Shown here piece after piece: positions 24,761 through 36,818 of a stretch of 64,000 bases of DNA. The DNA is taken from positions 206,593-270,592 of the forward strand of contig MPNW01000023.1 in NCBI GenBank assembly GCA_011800805.1, read 5' to 3'. This DNA is from Hirudo medicinalis (lineage: Eukaryota; Annelida; Clitellata; Hirudinida; Hirudinidae). The position numbers and the translations under genes are program-made. Numbering within the stretch: the stretch's first letter is position 1; each line of letters opens with the position of its first letter. The notes below the pieces were generated by a model that worked only from the letters and a program-made list of their open reading frames with translations, ran no database searches and was not told the origin of the DNA.

Positions 24761-26352
24761 ATGGAGTTCTTCGACGTAAGCAAAACTTCGATTAAAACTT
24801 CTGATAGTGAACTTTTCGTCGAAAAAAGTCAAAGATGTCAAAAGTGCATGAAATCATTTCCTACCTCCCAGCAGCTTCTACAACATAGTCTCGTTCACAG
24901 TAATTTGAGAAAATTTTCGTGCGCGTACTGCGAGAAATCGTTTAAGCAGTTATCTCATCTTCAACAACATCAGAGGATTCATACAGGTAAATCATACTTT
25001 ATTTTGTGAGAAATACGTTAGATGAAGCAGATATATGACAGGATTGCAACAACGTCTGAAATTTGTCATTTTTGATAAAATTACCGAAGTAGCTTAAGGA
25101 ACGAAATGAAAAATATTGTTAGTTATAAACGGCTTGAGGATCCATTCTAGGTGAAAGACCCTATCGATGTGTGATAGGGGGTTGCACAAAGGCATTCCGA
25201 CAACTATCAAGCCTTCAGCAGCACCTCAAAGGTCACAGCCTCAGTTGCAAGAATTCCTCTCAAAAGGGAGAATTCGATCTGCGGAGAAGCGTAAACTTTT
25301 AGAAACTTAATTTAAAAGTTCCCAAATATATATAAAAAGTATTTTCTAAATTCATCCAGGAAGCAGGTTTTCTACCAAAGCCACACGATTTAACCTGCCA
25401 AATTTGCGAAAAACAGTGTGCGAATGACCAGCGCTTTTTCAAACATATGCACAAATACCACCCAGAATACTGGAAAGTTTTCTCAGGAGGTTTACCACTT
25501 TCTAACTTCCTAGCAGCTGATACGACTTCGTCGACGAAAGATAATCCCTTTTTGTGCTCAGTCTGCAATAAGAGATATATCCACCGTACAGGTTACGTCA
25601 AACACATGTCCAGTCATGCTGATAAGCAAAATAATCCCATGAATGGCATAGAGTGTCGAGTTTGTAAGAAGGTCTTTTCTAAAGAAGCCTATTTGATCCG
25701 CCATTTAGAAATGAAGGCAGATTCTGATCACAAGTTGGCTTTGGAAGACTTAAAAACTGGCTCCAAATGCGACTCAAAGGTGGCAAAAAATATACATCCG
25801 GAATCATACTTTTGGCGTGAAACACTTCTTCCTTCAAATGCTTCCATAGGCGACACAAGCAAAGTAACGACCACATCTTCCAATGATAGAATTTCTAAAA
25901 AAGACGGGCAGTATATCAAACAAACTTTGGACCCAAACTCTCACTTGCCTTTCACGCAGTACTTTTCATCCCTGACATCCGAATCTTCTCTTGAAACTCT
26001 AAGTCAAGGAAAATATTTTTCGTCGTCTGTACTTTTAGGAGGTCCAACTTTTGCTAAAAATCAAATCAGAGAATTTCAAAATTGCTGCCAAGATCCCGTT
26101 CTTTTTGCAAATGGCTTTGGAGGATCGAGTTTAAGTTATACTGACGTGCCTTCATGTTTTCACTACGGCACCACTTCCCTGGAATATTACTCTTATCATC
26201 CAAGTTTGAATTCGGACACCAATTTGAACGCTACCTTCTGCCATGGTCAATTTCCAACCTCGGATGTGATCGATCCATATTTGACTAGAACTCCTCAAAA
26301 CGATGTCACTTCAGCTCTTCAGAATTTTACTCGATATACGCCTTTCAGATGA
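24761..26352 (+). CDS. C2H2 zinc-finger transcription factor (six fingers)
   Basis: Three exons in phase: 24761-24986, 25151-25290 and 25360-26352, giving 452 residues. Fingers in order: CQKCMKSF, CAYCEKSF with the linker HTGERPY, CVIGGCTKAF (four residues between the cysteines), CQICEKQC, CSVCNKRY and CRVCKKVF. The last has an enlarged His-His spacing and may not fold normally. The QLSHLQQH and QLSSLQQH helices recall the ZNF362/ZNF384, lin-29 and rotund group, but I am not sure of that assignment. Residues after about 270 are Ser/Thr/Tyr-rich and without recognised domains. A DNA-binding nuclear regulator is inferred. It is preceded by a long gene-free interval, common for developmental regulators. 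Confidence 0.85.
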
Positions 26353-26881
26353 ATATATCGACGATATAGAGAAATTGGTGCTTTTTAGAGACCATTCCTA
26401 ATTCCTAAAGACTTCAAGACATGCAAAGTACTTAGATGCCTTCGTTGAAAGTGAATTCAACATCTAATATGCTGCTCCCTAGGAGATGTTTGTCTTAATT
26501 TGTCCGGTGAAATGAATTCTTAGTCTTCCTTTACATAACATCTTCTGAAAACATCTAACTTAATATTTTTCACATGTTTGGAATTGAACTAGTTTCTGGT
26601 TGACGATCATAGTAATCAATTGGTTTATCCTTTTGACTACTATTATACGTAGCCGTAAGACATCTTCAAATTTCTTCACCTGTTGCGTCAAATAACTTTT
26701 AGACGTTTTTAAAGATGTGTTGAAATTAGAATTACTACCAATCGCATAAATCTGTTACTATTATGCTATGACCTAATTGCAAAAAGAAGTTAAACGCATC
26801 CGAAATTCGAATTTCTAAGGTATAGACAGAATGGATAACATAAAATACTTGAAAAATGTATTAGTCAAAAATCAGTAAAGT
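26353..26881. other. Convergent 3' regions of zinc-finger and Ig genes
   Basis: The + strand zinc-finger gene and the - strand Ig gene converge here. AT-rich, presumably both 3' UTRs; no ORF. Confidence 0.4.
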
Positions 26882-29800
26882 TTAATGATTTCTTGCTCTT
26901 GCTTTTTCTTTCCCCAACCACTTATGCCATCCCTTACTGGTCAATATTACTGTCACGATTACTAAGAATTCCGCCAGAGTTATTGTAAGCGGAATTCCCC
27001 AAGACAAGTGATCTGAAAATACAAAAATTTATAATTTATGTGATTATTTAAGTTAATAACATCAACGGATCTTTAAACTGATAACTTATTTCTACCGGCA
27101 GATAAGCAATGACTAGTGCACAATATTATAATATTTTATGTTGTTAGATAAATCGTTCACTATCCTGTGAGAATTTAACTATAATTAAGAAATCTTGAAT
27201 CAATTTTATATTTGCTAAGAAATTGTATAGGCAGGTGTCCTGTGGTTAGACGAATTCCAAAATTAGACCAAAATTAGCCTTAAGAGTTAATCGATTTGAG
27301 TTCAAACAACCTTCACCTTACAATAAGATTGAAGCCTGCAGCTTCCAAATATAAAGACAAAAAAATAAACAAGACACAAAGCAGTCAATCTAACTTTATT
27401 TTAAACCGAGCAGTCAATAGACAACAACGGATGACACTGTTCTTACTCACGAGAAGTATAACACCTTATTAAGGGGATATCTCATAACGCAGTAAATATA
27501 GATCCAGTTTTAATGAAAAAATTCTCGAAATTCTTGAATTCCACTTTGTATGCACGTTCGATTATTGAAAATGAATGTAAAAGTGCCAAATTTAAGTTGG
27601 AGAAATTCAAGAATGCTTTGGCAAGGATCACTTCATTCCTACAGGTGAAGGACCTGATAATAAGACGGGATCATGTTGGCTCAGATTGGCTAATGTTATC
27701 TATGTGGGCCCTGAATGCGAATTTCGACGAATGATTCGTCAATCAACACGCCGAGGTCACACCTTTTCTATATGGTGAGTATCTTATAGCTTATGGGGAG
27801 GTGCATCAATTATGCTTCTAATGGGACCAGCAACTGAACCTAGAGAACATTTGGTGTGCTAGGTTGAGTTACCACAGCCGATTCCATGCAAAGAGCTCAT
27901 CAGAAGCCTTTTGTAGACTCCTGTTGCCTGGCGGAAAACCAACTTGCAACTTAATGTCAATGTTGTTTTATTAAAAAGATTGGTTATTTTGGGTGGATCA
28001 AATGTGAGAGTGCCACTACTATCCAAAATGTTACCCAATTAGCTGAATAGTTTCTTGTTAACGTAACGATAGAAACTTCCTATGTTAGTTTTAGTTATGA
28101 GGTGGAGTTCTATGTTGGTTTGGTATTGTTTAATTGATTGGCAGTGGAATACGTTATTCCAGTTTATTTCATGCAAATGGGTATTCATATGTATGTAGTT
28201 GCTTTGGATGAAATCACGAGTAGTAAAGTTAATGCTAGGCAGTCTAGAGATGCTCATTTTGAGACTGAACAAAATCATATTATGATCACTTGTGGCAAGG
28301 GGACAGTCGATGTTGATTGAATTGGCTTGGGATCATTGGAGAAGATGAGATCAAACTGATGAAGGCCTAAATCATTGACAAAAGCCATGACTATATGTGG
28401 GGTTGCTAGGGAAGGAGTAATGGTTACAGCTGATGTCAGGTAAGTTAAAGTTACAGATACGACGTTTAACTGAACATAAAAAGTTAAGACAGCAAATACT
28501 ATCAGTGATATAATTAACAGCAGCAGATCCTCTACTGTTATAGTACACAATAAATCTGTATGCGTCAGCCTCTATAAAAATATAAGCACAAAATATTTCA
28601 GTGTTGCTAATTTCAGCAGGAATTTGAATGATTCTGTACCTAATACTATTCTTAATCATCAGAGCAACTCCACCACCCCTACCACGTCTATCATGTCTGA
28701 TGATTGTAAGGCCAGTAGGCGAAAATAAACTGTCAGGAAATTCACAAGATAACCAAGTTTCACAAACACATAAAATATCAATAAGGGAATCTTCCAATAA
28801 AGGTTTAAGTTTTTCTAGCTTATTCAACAGACTTCTAGCTTTAGAAAAAGCTATGCGAGTATTATTCGCGAAAAGAATGATTGCCTGGCTCGGACAGAGT
28901 TTTGGGTTTTAGGCTATATCTTCTTTCAAGTCTTCTCCTGTAGGCCAACTCGGCCTGTTGCCGGGTGAGATCCCTGTGGATTCATTTGAATGGCTACAAG
29001 TCACTAGCACATTTACAAGTGTATAAGTGTTGAGATGCTGAGTTTTGAAATGCAGTTACTTAAAACGTTTTTGGATATACATGGAAGGAGATAATAATAA
29101 ATAAATCAGAGAATAGAAAGACTTGATTTTACATTGCTCCTAGTTTAGAAGGCTACATAGGTTGGTGTTACAAAGACCTGTTGGTTGAGCAGGAGTTCAG
29201 GTTATTTTGTTGTATTAGCATTTAATGATTTACGATCTTAATTTACTACTAATTTACAACAAGGATTCTATTTAGTTCAAATGTGCTGCAGCACATACAT
29301 CAAATAAAAGTTATTGAAAGCAAAACATAAACAAACCTCGGACCCTGAGATTGACTGCAACCTTAGTGGAATCTATACTATTGATGGACTGACAAATGTA
29401 AACCCCAACGTTGGATCTGCTTACATTCTTCAGTGTAATCGTCAATGAGCTTTTATAAGGAGTTAATTTTTCGGATTTCTCATTCATGATATCGACAATT
29501 CTTGAACCCCATCTTGCTCTAGGGAAAGGGTTACCCCAGAAAGTACAAACCATTGCGACATCAGAATTTTGCCAGGCATATATTGAATTTTCTTGCATTT
29601 TAATTGATACTTGTGGTTTGGCTAAAAACAATTATACAATTTAATATAAACTGTCATGACTTTTTGTTATATGGCATTGTTAAAGAATTTGCGATTCTTG
29701 AAATCATCATTTATAGGGAGACCACAGATTTCGTAAGGACCCATTCCTTCTTATTTGGCTGAACGACCCCTCCTCCTTACAAGCTAATTCTCATCTAATA

Positions 29801-31794
29801 ACTGTCGCTTAAGCAGTAATTTTCCTTCTTATCAGATGCTTCGCCAATAACATATGCACGTTAACTTGTTGCATGTAGCCCTCTCTAGTCCTCGTATCCA
29901 ATATCTTTACATCTTATATAGGTGCCCCCAGTACTATTGGGATGAGTTTTTGGTATAAATCTAGTCGACCAATCTCTCAAAAGCTAATCCTGAGGAATCC
30001 TTCATGCAGCGTGACTTTACTATCGTAGTCTGCTCTGCCTTCAATGAAATATGGAATTCCAAAATGATGATTGGACATTCACTGGGCGAAACCCATCAGA
30101 ACATCGAACTCATCCAAGTTTCAATTATTTCGCAAATTCTCCAAATGCTTTTTGTGAATATACATGAAAAAAAATTAAGTACCAATCACTTGTTCATATT
30201 TCTATAAACTAAAAATTAAAAGCCATCCTTTCAGGGTACAGTCCTTAATACCTGAATGTGTCATGCTTATGTTTGATAAGTTTTGAAGAAAATAAACAGT
30301 AATTAGTAGATTTAATTACTCGTTACCTTTGTCGATTATGGATCAAAATGGGAATGGCATAATCAATTGCAACTAGGAATCGACAGGGGACCCCGGCCTC
30401 GGCAAATTCTAGCCGGGGTGTAGGGAAATGACATAAATCATGTATAAGAAATTTAAATACTTTTGTTAAATGCGAGCGCTTATTCCACATCAGAATCCAA
30501 GTTATCATAAATTCTATTATTTGGCGGAATAAAATCGTCTTGAAGCAACGATGGGGAATGACACGCTCAGAAGTTATACTTAAGAAACAGTAATGTCTCC
30601 GCATTATGTGCAAAAGTCTCACCCTGTCCTTCTGAATGAACTTCGCCATTTTGAACTCCCTTTCAATATCACTTGATTGATTTATTTGGTTAAAGTACGT
30701 AGCATAACTGAGATGATTTGAATAAACGACCAGACTATCACTTGAGCTTGGAGTTGGGCTTAAATACAATCTTGCCAGCTTTGCCAAGGCTGACATTTCG
30801 TTCCGGCACACCTTTCAAAAGGAAAGATGGTCATCCGAGACACCTAAACGTTTCTGTCGTGCAGGTTTGCCGAATGGGTTGCCTTCCTGCATGTGGCGGC
30901 AATGGCAACAGTCGGAATGAGTTGTGTTCGCAACCCAGCCTGCACCGCAGGGAGCGCCCGCGGTTAGTGGTACTACACAAGATCGATTAAAAAGTGCTTT
31001 CACATCCTACCCGGATACATAAGCCACTCAAAAGATCGCCTGTTTGCGATTGCAATTCTTCTTGGAATTTGATTGAGTTTGAGTTAGATAGTTAATGAAA
31101 GAGTAATAAACGCAAGTTTTATATTTATAGATGCTTATAAATTACTGTTAGTAATTTAAGAAATAATGGAATTACAGCTGAATAACTCTATTCATCACTG
31201 AATTTCCATGGCATCATTGTAAATAATTTTAAGGAGTTGAATAAAAGCAGAATATTACACTATCAATACGTTAGAAGGTTTCGTCTCTAAACATGTTTTG
31301 TTCTCCGGCTCCGACTAATTCCTATTCCGACCATAAATCTCCTTCCCCCGGTCGAATCCCATTTGTAACGTTAATCCATTATTTTGTCACACTAAATTAT
31401 TTGACTTTCTAGCAAAGACTTTCTGGAACAAATGAATCAAACTTGGGAAATTGCTAACCATATAAAGTCACCTTTTTTGACCCCAGAAGAACTTTATGCT
31501 GGTCAAAGACCAAACATTTGTAAATATCGCCCAACATGCTGTCATCTGTTTAAGACAAAAACTCTGGATCGTCCAAAACGCCGATAGTATGGACTTGAAA
31601 TGTTTAAACATTCATACCAACAAAAACAAATTCGAGGCTTGTACTTGATTCAGTCGAAACAACCTGAATGTGTCTTGAAGTAATAGAGATACCCCTGGCT
31701 GACCAATCAAATATTACGCTTTCCGTCTCGTCGACGTGGCACGATAAAACAGGCATTTTATGACTTGGAGAATAGAAAATTCCATTCGTTGCGT
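26882..31794 (-). CDS. Immunoglobulin-domain membrane receptor, 3' exons
   Basis: Three exons share phase-1 borders, the classic arrangement of Ig-domain genes: 31794-31618 (59 codons), 29621-29337 (95 codons) and 27012-26882 (terminal). The first carries an Ig-like half domain (VLSCHVDETESVIFDW). The second is a complete I-set-like domain with VAMVCTFWGNPFPRARW and VGVYICQSIN, giving the disulphide cysteines and the core tryptophan. The last encodes a transmembrane helix (IPLTITLAEFLVIVTVILT) and a short basic tail ending at TAA 26882. Joined, they look like the membrane-proximal end of a cell-adhesion or receptor protein. 5' exons with signal peptide are not seen and may lie beyond later repeats. 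The introns are large for this window because they hold LINE, hAT and SINE debris. That the three exons belong to one transcript is inferred from strand, order and phase. Confidence 0.65.
27500..28029. other. Intron DNA of the Ig gene, unassigned
   Basis: An open frame at 27513-27734 (+) has KLEKFKNALARI and similar but no recognised domain. It is probably LINE or other repeat debris. Confidence 0.3.
28030..28840 (-). pseudogene. LINE endonuclease-domain fragment in an Ig-gene intron
   Basis: The minus frame LIDILCVCETWLS, GLTIIRHDRRGRGGGVALMI and YRIIQIPAEISNTEIF is the start of an apurinic-type endonuclease of CR1/Jockey-like LINEs. A frameshifted continuation shows DLGLHQFDLIFSNDP and INWNNVFH. 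It is broken by stops and has no reverse transcriptase attached. Confidence 0.75.
30330..30850 (-). mobile_element. hAT-derived element fragment (dimerisation region), copy 1
   Basis: Minus strand: GVSDDHLSFWKVCRNEMSAL then AKLARLYLSPTPSSSDS, the hAT C-terminal dimerisation block, followed by non-coding 3' DNA. The same sequence, about 500 bp long, recurs on the plus strand at 56570-57240. Here the reading frame is interrupted by a 59-bp SINE tail (30677-30735). Confidence 0.75.
30677..30735 (-). repeat. Truncated SINE B tail with 10-bp target duplication
   Basis: A 59-bp insert with the SINE B tail (AAATCATCTCAGTTATGC then ACTTTAACCAAATAAA on the minus strand). It is flanked by TATCACTTGA at 30667-30676 and again at 30736-30745. 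Removing insert plus one repeat restores the frame shared with the copy at 56.6 kb. Confidence 0.8.
30857..31010 (+). repeat. SINE family A copy
   Basis: GTGCAGGTTTGCCGAATGGG, CTTCCTGCATG, GGCAATGGCAACAGT and CCCAGCCTGCACCGC match the 54709 copy in order. It sits directly beside the hAT fragment and lacks the far 3' tail. Confidence 0.65.
31400..31605 (+). pseudogene. Possible retrotransposon pol (integrase-region) remnant
   Basis: A plus-strand frame reads TWEIANHIKSP then LTPEELYAGQRPNICKYRP and HLFKTKTLDRPKRR before a stop. The TPxELxxGxxPN pattern recalls the integrase to reverse-transcriptase junction of Copia-like elements. The evidence is short and weak. Confidence 0.3.
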
Positions 31795-32169
31795 CTATCA
31801 AAATTGTAAAATAGTATCGATTTAAAAGTCAATCACACAAAGACTAATTTAGATGATTAACTTTAATCTGATTTGCAGGGGTTGAAGTTATTAAAAGCAA
31901 ACTCAATGAATATTTTAAGTTAAACTAATTGTTAATTTATTTGTGCTTTATTGCTTAAGTAAATCAAGTTATCAGGTTTTCCGTCTAGTCGAAATAAAAC
32001 ACGGCATGATCTTTCACTTAGAGAGTTAAAAGTTTAAGCATAAAGCAAGATTGTCTTTGAAGGACTCAGTCGAAAGAAACATTTTAAGATTGTACACAAC
32101 ATTTTGTGGCTTATTCGAAAATGGGTAGCAAATTGATACGAAAACTAAAATACATATTTGTTGTGTTTC

Positions 32170-32578
32170 GGTAGAACCTGTAAACCGTCGAAGAAGGGAA
32201 TTTTCTGAAGAAGATGCAGTTTTCGCCAGAGACTTGGATCGTGATCATGATCATCCACGACACGTCTACGAAGTGGAAGTCAGCGATAAGGTGAAACATC
32301 GACACAAAAATCAACTGAGGAAGCGAGCAACAAATGATGCACTCAAGGTAATGTGCAAAACGTTTGATCTGACATTCCTTCCACCGAGTGAGACATCCTA
32401 GGCAACATCTGAGAGAGCAAGCAGTCCTGAGTCACCTGAAGTGCTGGAGAAAGAAGTGTACGCCAGTCCGACGGACCATCCAGAACCACAACAGGCAAGA
32501 CCCAAGGAACAGTCGACCTCCGAGAAGACTGGAGATGGACCCCCAGAGGAAGAAGTACCTCATCGTTTAGGAGTGGGA
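32170..32578 (+). pseudogene. LTR-retrotransposon pol C-terminal tail
   Basis: A charged, histidine- and proline-rich open frame (RRREFSEEDAVFARDLDRDH, later RRLEMDPQRKKYL after a frame change) directly precedes a purine-rich AGGAGTGGGAGG and a TG-starting repeat. This is the layout of a pol end, polypurine tract and 3' LTR. No upstream gag or pol is recognisable, so the element is truncated. Confidence 0.5.
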
Positions 32579-32767
32579 GGTGTTGCTACAGACATGCGCG
32601 CTAGACTCGAACTATATAGGATGTAGCCTAGGAGATTTAGAAGCGGCAACGTTCCGTTGTTCTAGTTCTGAGTCTGTTCTGATAGTTAGCGAAAGTGTCG
32701 TGTGTCTAGTAGTAAACTGCTTTAATAAGTGTCTGTCTTATCTCTAACAGTGTACAACTGCATAACA
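32579..32767 (+). mobile_element. Probable 3' LTR (family c)
   Basis: Starts TGTTGCTACAG just after a polypurine tract and ends GCATAACA (TGTT...AACA), about 189 bp, with a TATA-like CTATATAGG inside. No second copy was found in the window, so the boundaries are inferred. Confidence 0.5.
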
Positions 32768-33490
32768 TTATTGTTATAACATTATATTAAAGCAAACAGA
32801 ATGTATTATATATACATAAATACTTTTAACCGGCTTAGATTAAAAGTAAAAATTTAAACATTTTCAAAGTAAATTACTTATTGTGATGGCTCGCCCAATC
32901 GACAGAAAATAGCTCAAAAACAGAAAAAACATCGAGTCTGTTTACCACAATGTTCATCATCTCAGACCCATTTGTTTGTAAACAATGACATCATGAACCA
33001 AAGTATTAAAGTAGGAGTCTTGAGATCCAACTTTTGGAGCATAACCTTTTCACGTCATCCCTATTTTCGAGTGATTTTAACTCTATCACAGAATTATTTT
33101 TAAATTGCTTCCTTATACTGTATACGTGTCAGAAATTTATATAGAAATTTGTTGGTGGGGATAAATAAATACCTGATACTTATTACTTACACTTTTTGTT
33201 CACGTCATAAGATCGCACAACCTTACGCAAACGAGTGGTTGCCTGAGGTGACACATCCATGGGCGGACTCGGTGGTGATTACATGTGGAACATTAATTTA
33301 ATATATCAACAATTATTCCTTAGTTTACTCAAACTATTTAAGCAGTTGTTATTTTGTAATTTTATTTCGGTTAAGTCGAGACATTCAATAAATTAATATT
33401 TTCCAATCTTACTTCTTAAAATCGTTATGGAAACGCAACTTCATTTGATCGCTGGGCAGTTTATAAAAATATTTCTAGCTACAGTCACCG
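32768..33490. other. No gene seen
   Basis: AT-rich spacer between LTR and LINE debris. Confidence 0.4.
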
Positions 33491-33494
33491 CGAC

Positions 33495-33698
33495 ATGTCC
33501 CGAGTCCGAAATAATCAAATATTAAAAATGTTGTTTGTGACGACCCTCCACGCAAATCAGCTTCCAAAAGTAAATCAGGGATCCGTGCTGGACTCACTTC
33601 TTATCGCTACTGTACACGAGAAACGCATCCAGGCACATGGGCTCCAATGTTACTTGTATGCCAATGATCAGCCAGAATTGCCAGCCAGAACTGACTGA
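33495..33698 (+). pseudogene. Small LINE reverse-transcriptase fragment
   Basis: VNQGSVLDSLLIATVHEKRI and HGLQCYLYANDQPEL correspond to the PQGSVLGPLLF to YADDTQL stretch of CR1-like reverse transcriptases, with the catalytic YADD changed to YAND. It is a separate fragment from the LINE that follows. Confidence 0.6.
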
Positions 33699-34254
33699 GG
33701 CCCTTGCCGCGAAGATCTCGAGTTCGGACTTGATCTAACCAGCGCGATCCGTTTGTAACCTGGAGGCCTGGCTGGATTAAGATTGTTCACTCATATCATG
33801 CATCACTTGATCCTGTTAAGTTTCTCGGGGAGATTCAAAGCATCTCAAAAGACTCCGGGGAGTTTCTTGTAACACCCCCTTTTCCATACTGACTACGGCA
33901 ATTCGTAGGCTCCTCGAACAATTTCATCAGATTTTTTTTCAGGTTTGTCATCAAATCCCCAGTGTTATGATCCCAGCAATGTAACCTTCAGAGGCTATCT
34001 TCCTCGGATCTAAGATTTAGTGTTGATGGGCCAACACATGACCTCGGTGGAACCCTTGATATTATACTCCAACAAACAAACAAATTTGCCATCTATGCAT
34101 TGTTGTCGAGAGAATGGACAATGGCCTTTCAGATCATCAGCTTCTCACTGGAAAAGTACTTTACTATGCACTTATATTTACTATACATGATCAAACAACT
34201 CAAATTATCTGCTCTCTGCAACACAGAAGCCTGCCTAAAGATATTGATGAGATG

Positions 34255-34540
34255 TGTAGGATCGCAAATCCATCATATTCACGATCTGATCCTAACCCTA
34301 CCAGCGATGACTTACCAAGCGTGCATCCTTTGTCTGCGGACATTCTTTTTGTCCTGACTGGCTATTTTTATTTAAGAAGCTACGTCAGGGCATTCTTCCC
34401 TTCTCGTCTCTCCTAATCTTCCGGCTACGTCGATATGCTGCTACTCCAGCAGTTATGTTGTCAGTCGGAGCATTATTGCCGTTGTTGTAAATAAACTTTG
34501 TAGCGAACTCGTCTTCGTCGTCATTGTCGCTGTCGCTACA
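34255..34540 (+). mobile_element. Solo LTR, family a, copy 1, with 4-bp target duplication
   Basis: 286 bp, starts TGTAGGATCG and ends TGTCGCTACA, so the ends are a perfect TGTAG/CTACA inverted repeat. GATG flanks it at 34251-34254 and 34541-34544. An AATAAACTTTGTAGCGAAC polyadenylation region lies near its 3' end. The second copy is at 56787-57015 in the opposite orientation. The host LINE frame continues on either side. Confidence 0.88.
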
Positions 34541-36518
34541 GATGGCTGCTCTCTACGATTCAATCCTTGAGGATGTATCCAACTCACTTCTAACTATCGC
34601 AGCTTACCAACCCTTACAGGTACAAGCAATTTTGTCCTGAACTGCCTGAGTGCAGGCAGGGGAAATGGCATCTTGCCAAGCTCAGAAAAGGAATTGGAAC
34701 CGTCAGGAATTCAAACTGAAACTCGTTCATATTTAAGGCTATTACGCTCAAAACGGCGAGCTTATTGCACTGAGCGAAGAATATGGGAGGTGCGACACCT
34801 TGAGAGACGCTGGAGGCTTGTGAAGGAGGCCACTGGTTTTGAACAGATCTCCCAGGGATCGGCCACATCTACCTAAAATGTTTTTCGGTTTCTTAATGAT
34901 AAACTCAAAGGCATATGCGAATCAACTGCTGGAGCTCCTGCTCCACGGTTTTCCAGTCACCGGATATAGAACTCATCCAATTTGATCCTACTTCTGTTGA
35001 GGAGGTGGTGATGCTGATCCACTCAATCCCTAATAAGCAGTGTGGTCTTGACATTATTCCAACATGGCCCCTAAAAAGACTTTCGTTAGTGTCGGCTCCA
35101 TACTTAGTCCGATTATTCAACTGCTCTCTCTCTCTCTCTTCAGGTCATGTTCCTTCATGAGTTTCAAAGTTGCACAGGTTCATCCCATACTCAAGAAGCC
35201 AACCTTGACTACCAACAAGCCTCATTAAAAATGTCACATAGACCTATCTCAAACCTCAGTATACCATCGAATGCTTTGGAGCGCCTCGAGAAGCGACTTG
35301 TTACTTATCTTGTAATGCATTGCTTTCGGAAACACAATCTGCTTAGCGTCGACAACACTCTAATGAGAAAGCAATTTCAAAGGTTGTTTTAGACATTTTC
35401 AATGCTGCTGATCTTGGCAGTGTTGCTCTGCTCCTGTTCTTGGATATGTCAGCGGCATTTGACACCGTTGACCACGAGATACTCCTAACCAGACTGGAAG
35501 CATCATTTGGGTACATCAGGCTGCACTCAGGTGGGTGAGGTCGTACCTCACTAGCATGAAACAAAATAATGCCGCCTTGCGGCTATAGAGGGTGTCTCAA
35601 CTGGAGTTCCGCTCAGTCCTTGAGCCACTATTGTTCTCTCTAGACGTGGCAGACATAGAGCAGCTTGTTGATGGGGCATGACCTTACCAGCCATCAACAC
35701 GCTGATGACATTCAAATGTATGGTTGTTCCGAGCCTGAGGCCAATTCACAGCTCGTTCGGCAGATTATTGATTGTTTCTTTGAGATTGCTACATGGGCAT
35801 CTTCTAACCTCCTCTGTCTAAATTCTGACAAGACAGATATGGTTCACTATCGATTCCAAAAGACATTTAATTCCTAGAATACCACTGCAGCTTCACAGGG
35901 CTGATGTCGTTCCATCGGTGAAATAAGAAACCTCGGGGCCTGCTTAGACTCGGGCTTGACGATGGATGAGCATGTAAGAAGGGTGGCTGCAAACTGTTAC
36001 ACCACAGTTCGTGTTCTCAATGAAGCAAGATCGTTCATTTCGCATGCCACATTCTTTACTCTGGTGGTTCAATTCATCTTAACCAAGCTAGATCTCTGTT
36101 TAATAACGTCAGTGACAAGAAAAGGTTTTTACAGCGTGAGCAAGTTTTATCTTCGTAACGTAAAAATATAATTTTAAATAATTTAAAATAAAATATAATT
36201 TAACATAGTTTAAAAAATAAAGCACTATTTTTCGATTCGATCGTTTTTTTTACAACTACTTGTAAACTTCAGGCCAATCACGCGCAGGTCATTAACATTA
36301 ATAATTAATTAATTTGTAAACCGTAGCAGAATAATATAATATTATGATGACATCAGTGCTTCATTGCAAAACTAAGCTTATGGAAGTCAAAGTTGTTAAA
36401 TGAAAATTTAGTTAATTTTCCTACAAGCAAAGAGTTGAAAACACTACAGTACAGTCTATAAGCTTAGCTTACCTAAATATGACAGTCACATGAAACTTTA
36501 TTAAAAACGTTTCAGAGA

Positions 36519-36818
36519 GGATTTTGTGATTTCTCATCTTTTGAAGATCAGCACCATTCACCTTTGATGTTGCCAAAGCAGAAGGAAGCCTGTGTATTAT
36601 TAGAAATGCAATCGGATTCATCAATTCCACTCTTGCACCTACTGTGTGAACAGTTACTTTCCTTCACGAAATCAACAGAGTCTCAGAGAAGGCTGATTGA
36701 TCAACACTTGTCATCTCTGATCAAAGTCGGAACTACGCAGACATTTCAGCCAGTCACACAAAAATTTGTCAGCGAAAAGAGGTGTCAAGTCTCAGGACAA
36801 AACAATAAAAACGATTGA
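36519..36818 (+). other. Unidentified exon-like open frame inside LINE debris
   Basis: Preceded by an acceptor-like TTTCAG, the frame runs about 100 codons to TGA at 36818: EACVLLEMQSDSSIPLLHLL, LIDQHLSSLIKVGTTQTFQP and so on. Its composition is protein-like (helical, leucine-rich) with no recognised domain. It could be the last exon of an unseen gene, a retrocopied piece, or chance. Confidence 0.35.

Noticed and set aside
28628..28912. 94-codon plus-strand ORF
   Set aside because: Shadow of the minus-strand LINE endonuclease.
30323..30811. 162-codon ORF as a host gene
   Set aside because: It is a hAT dimerisation remnant kept open by a SINE insertion; its frame carries inserted SINE sequence.
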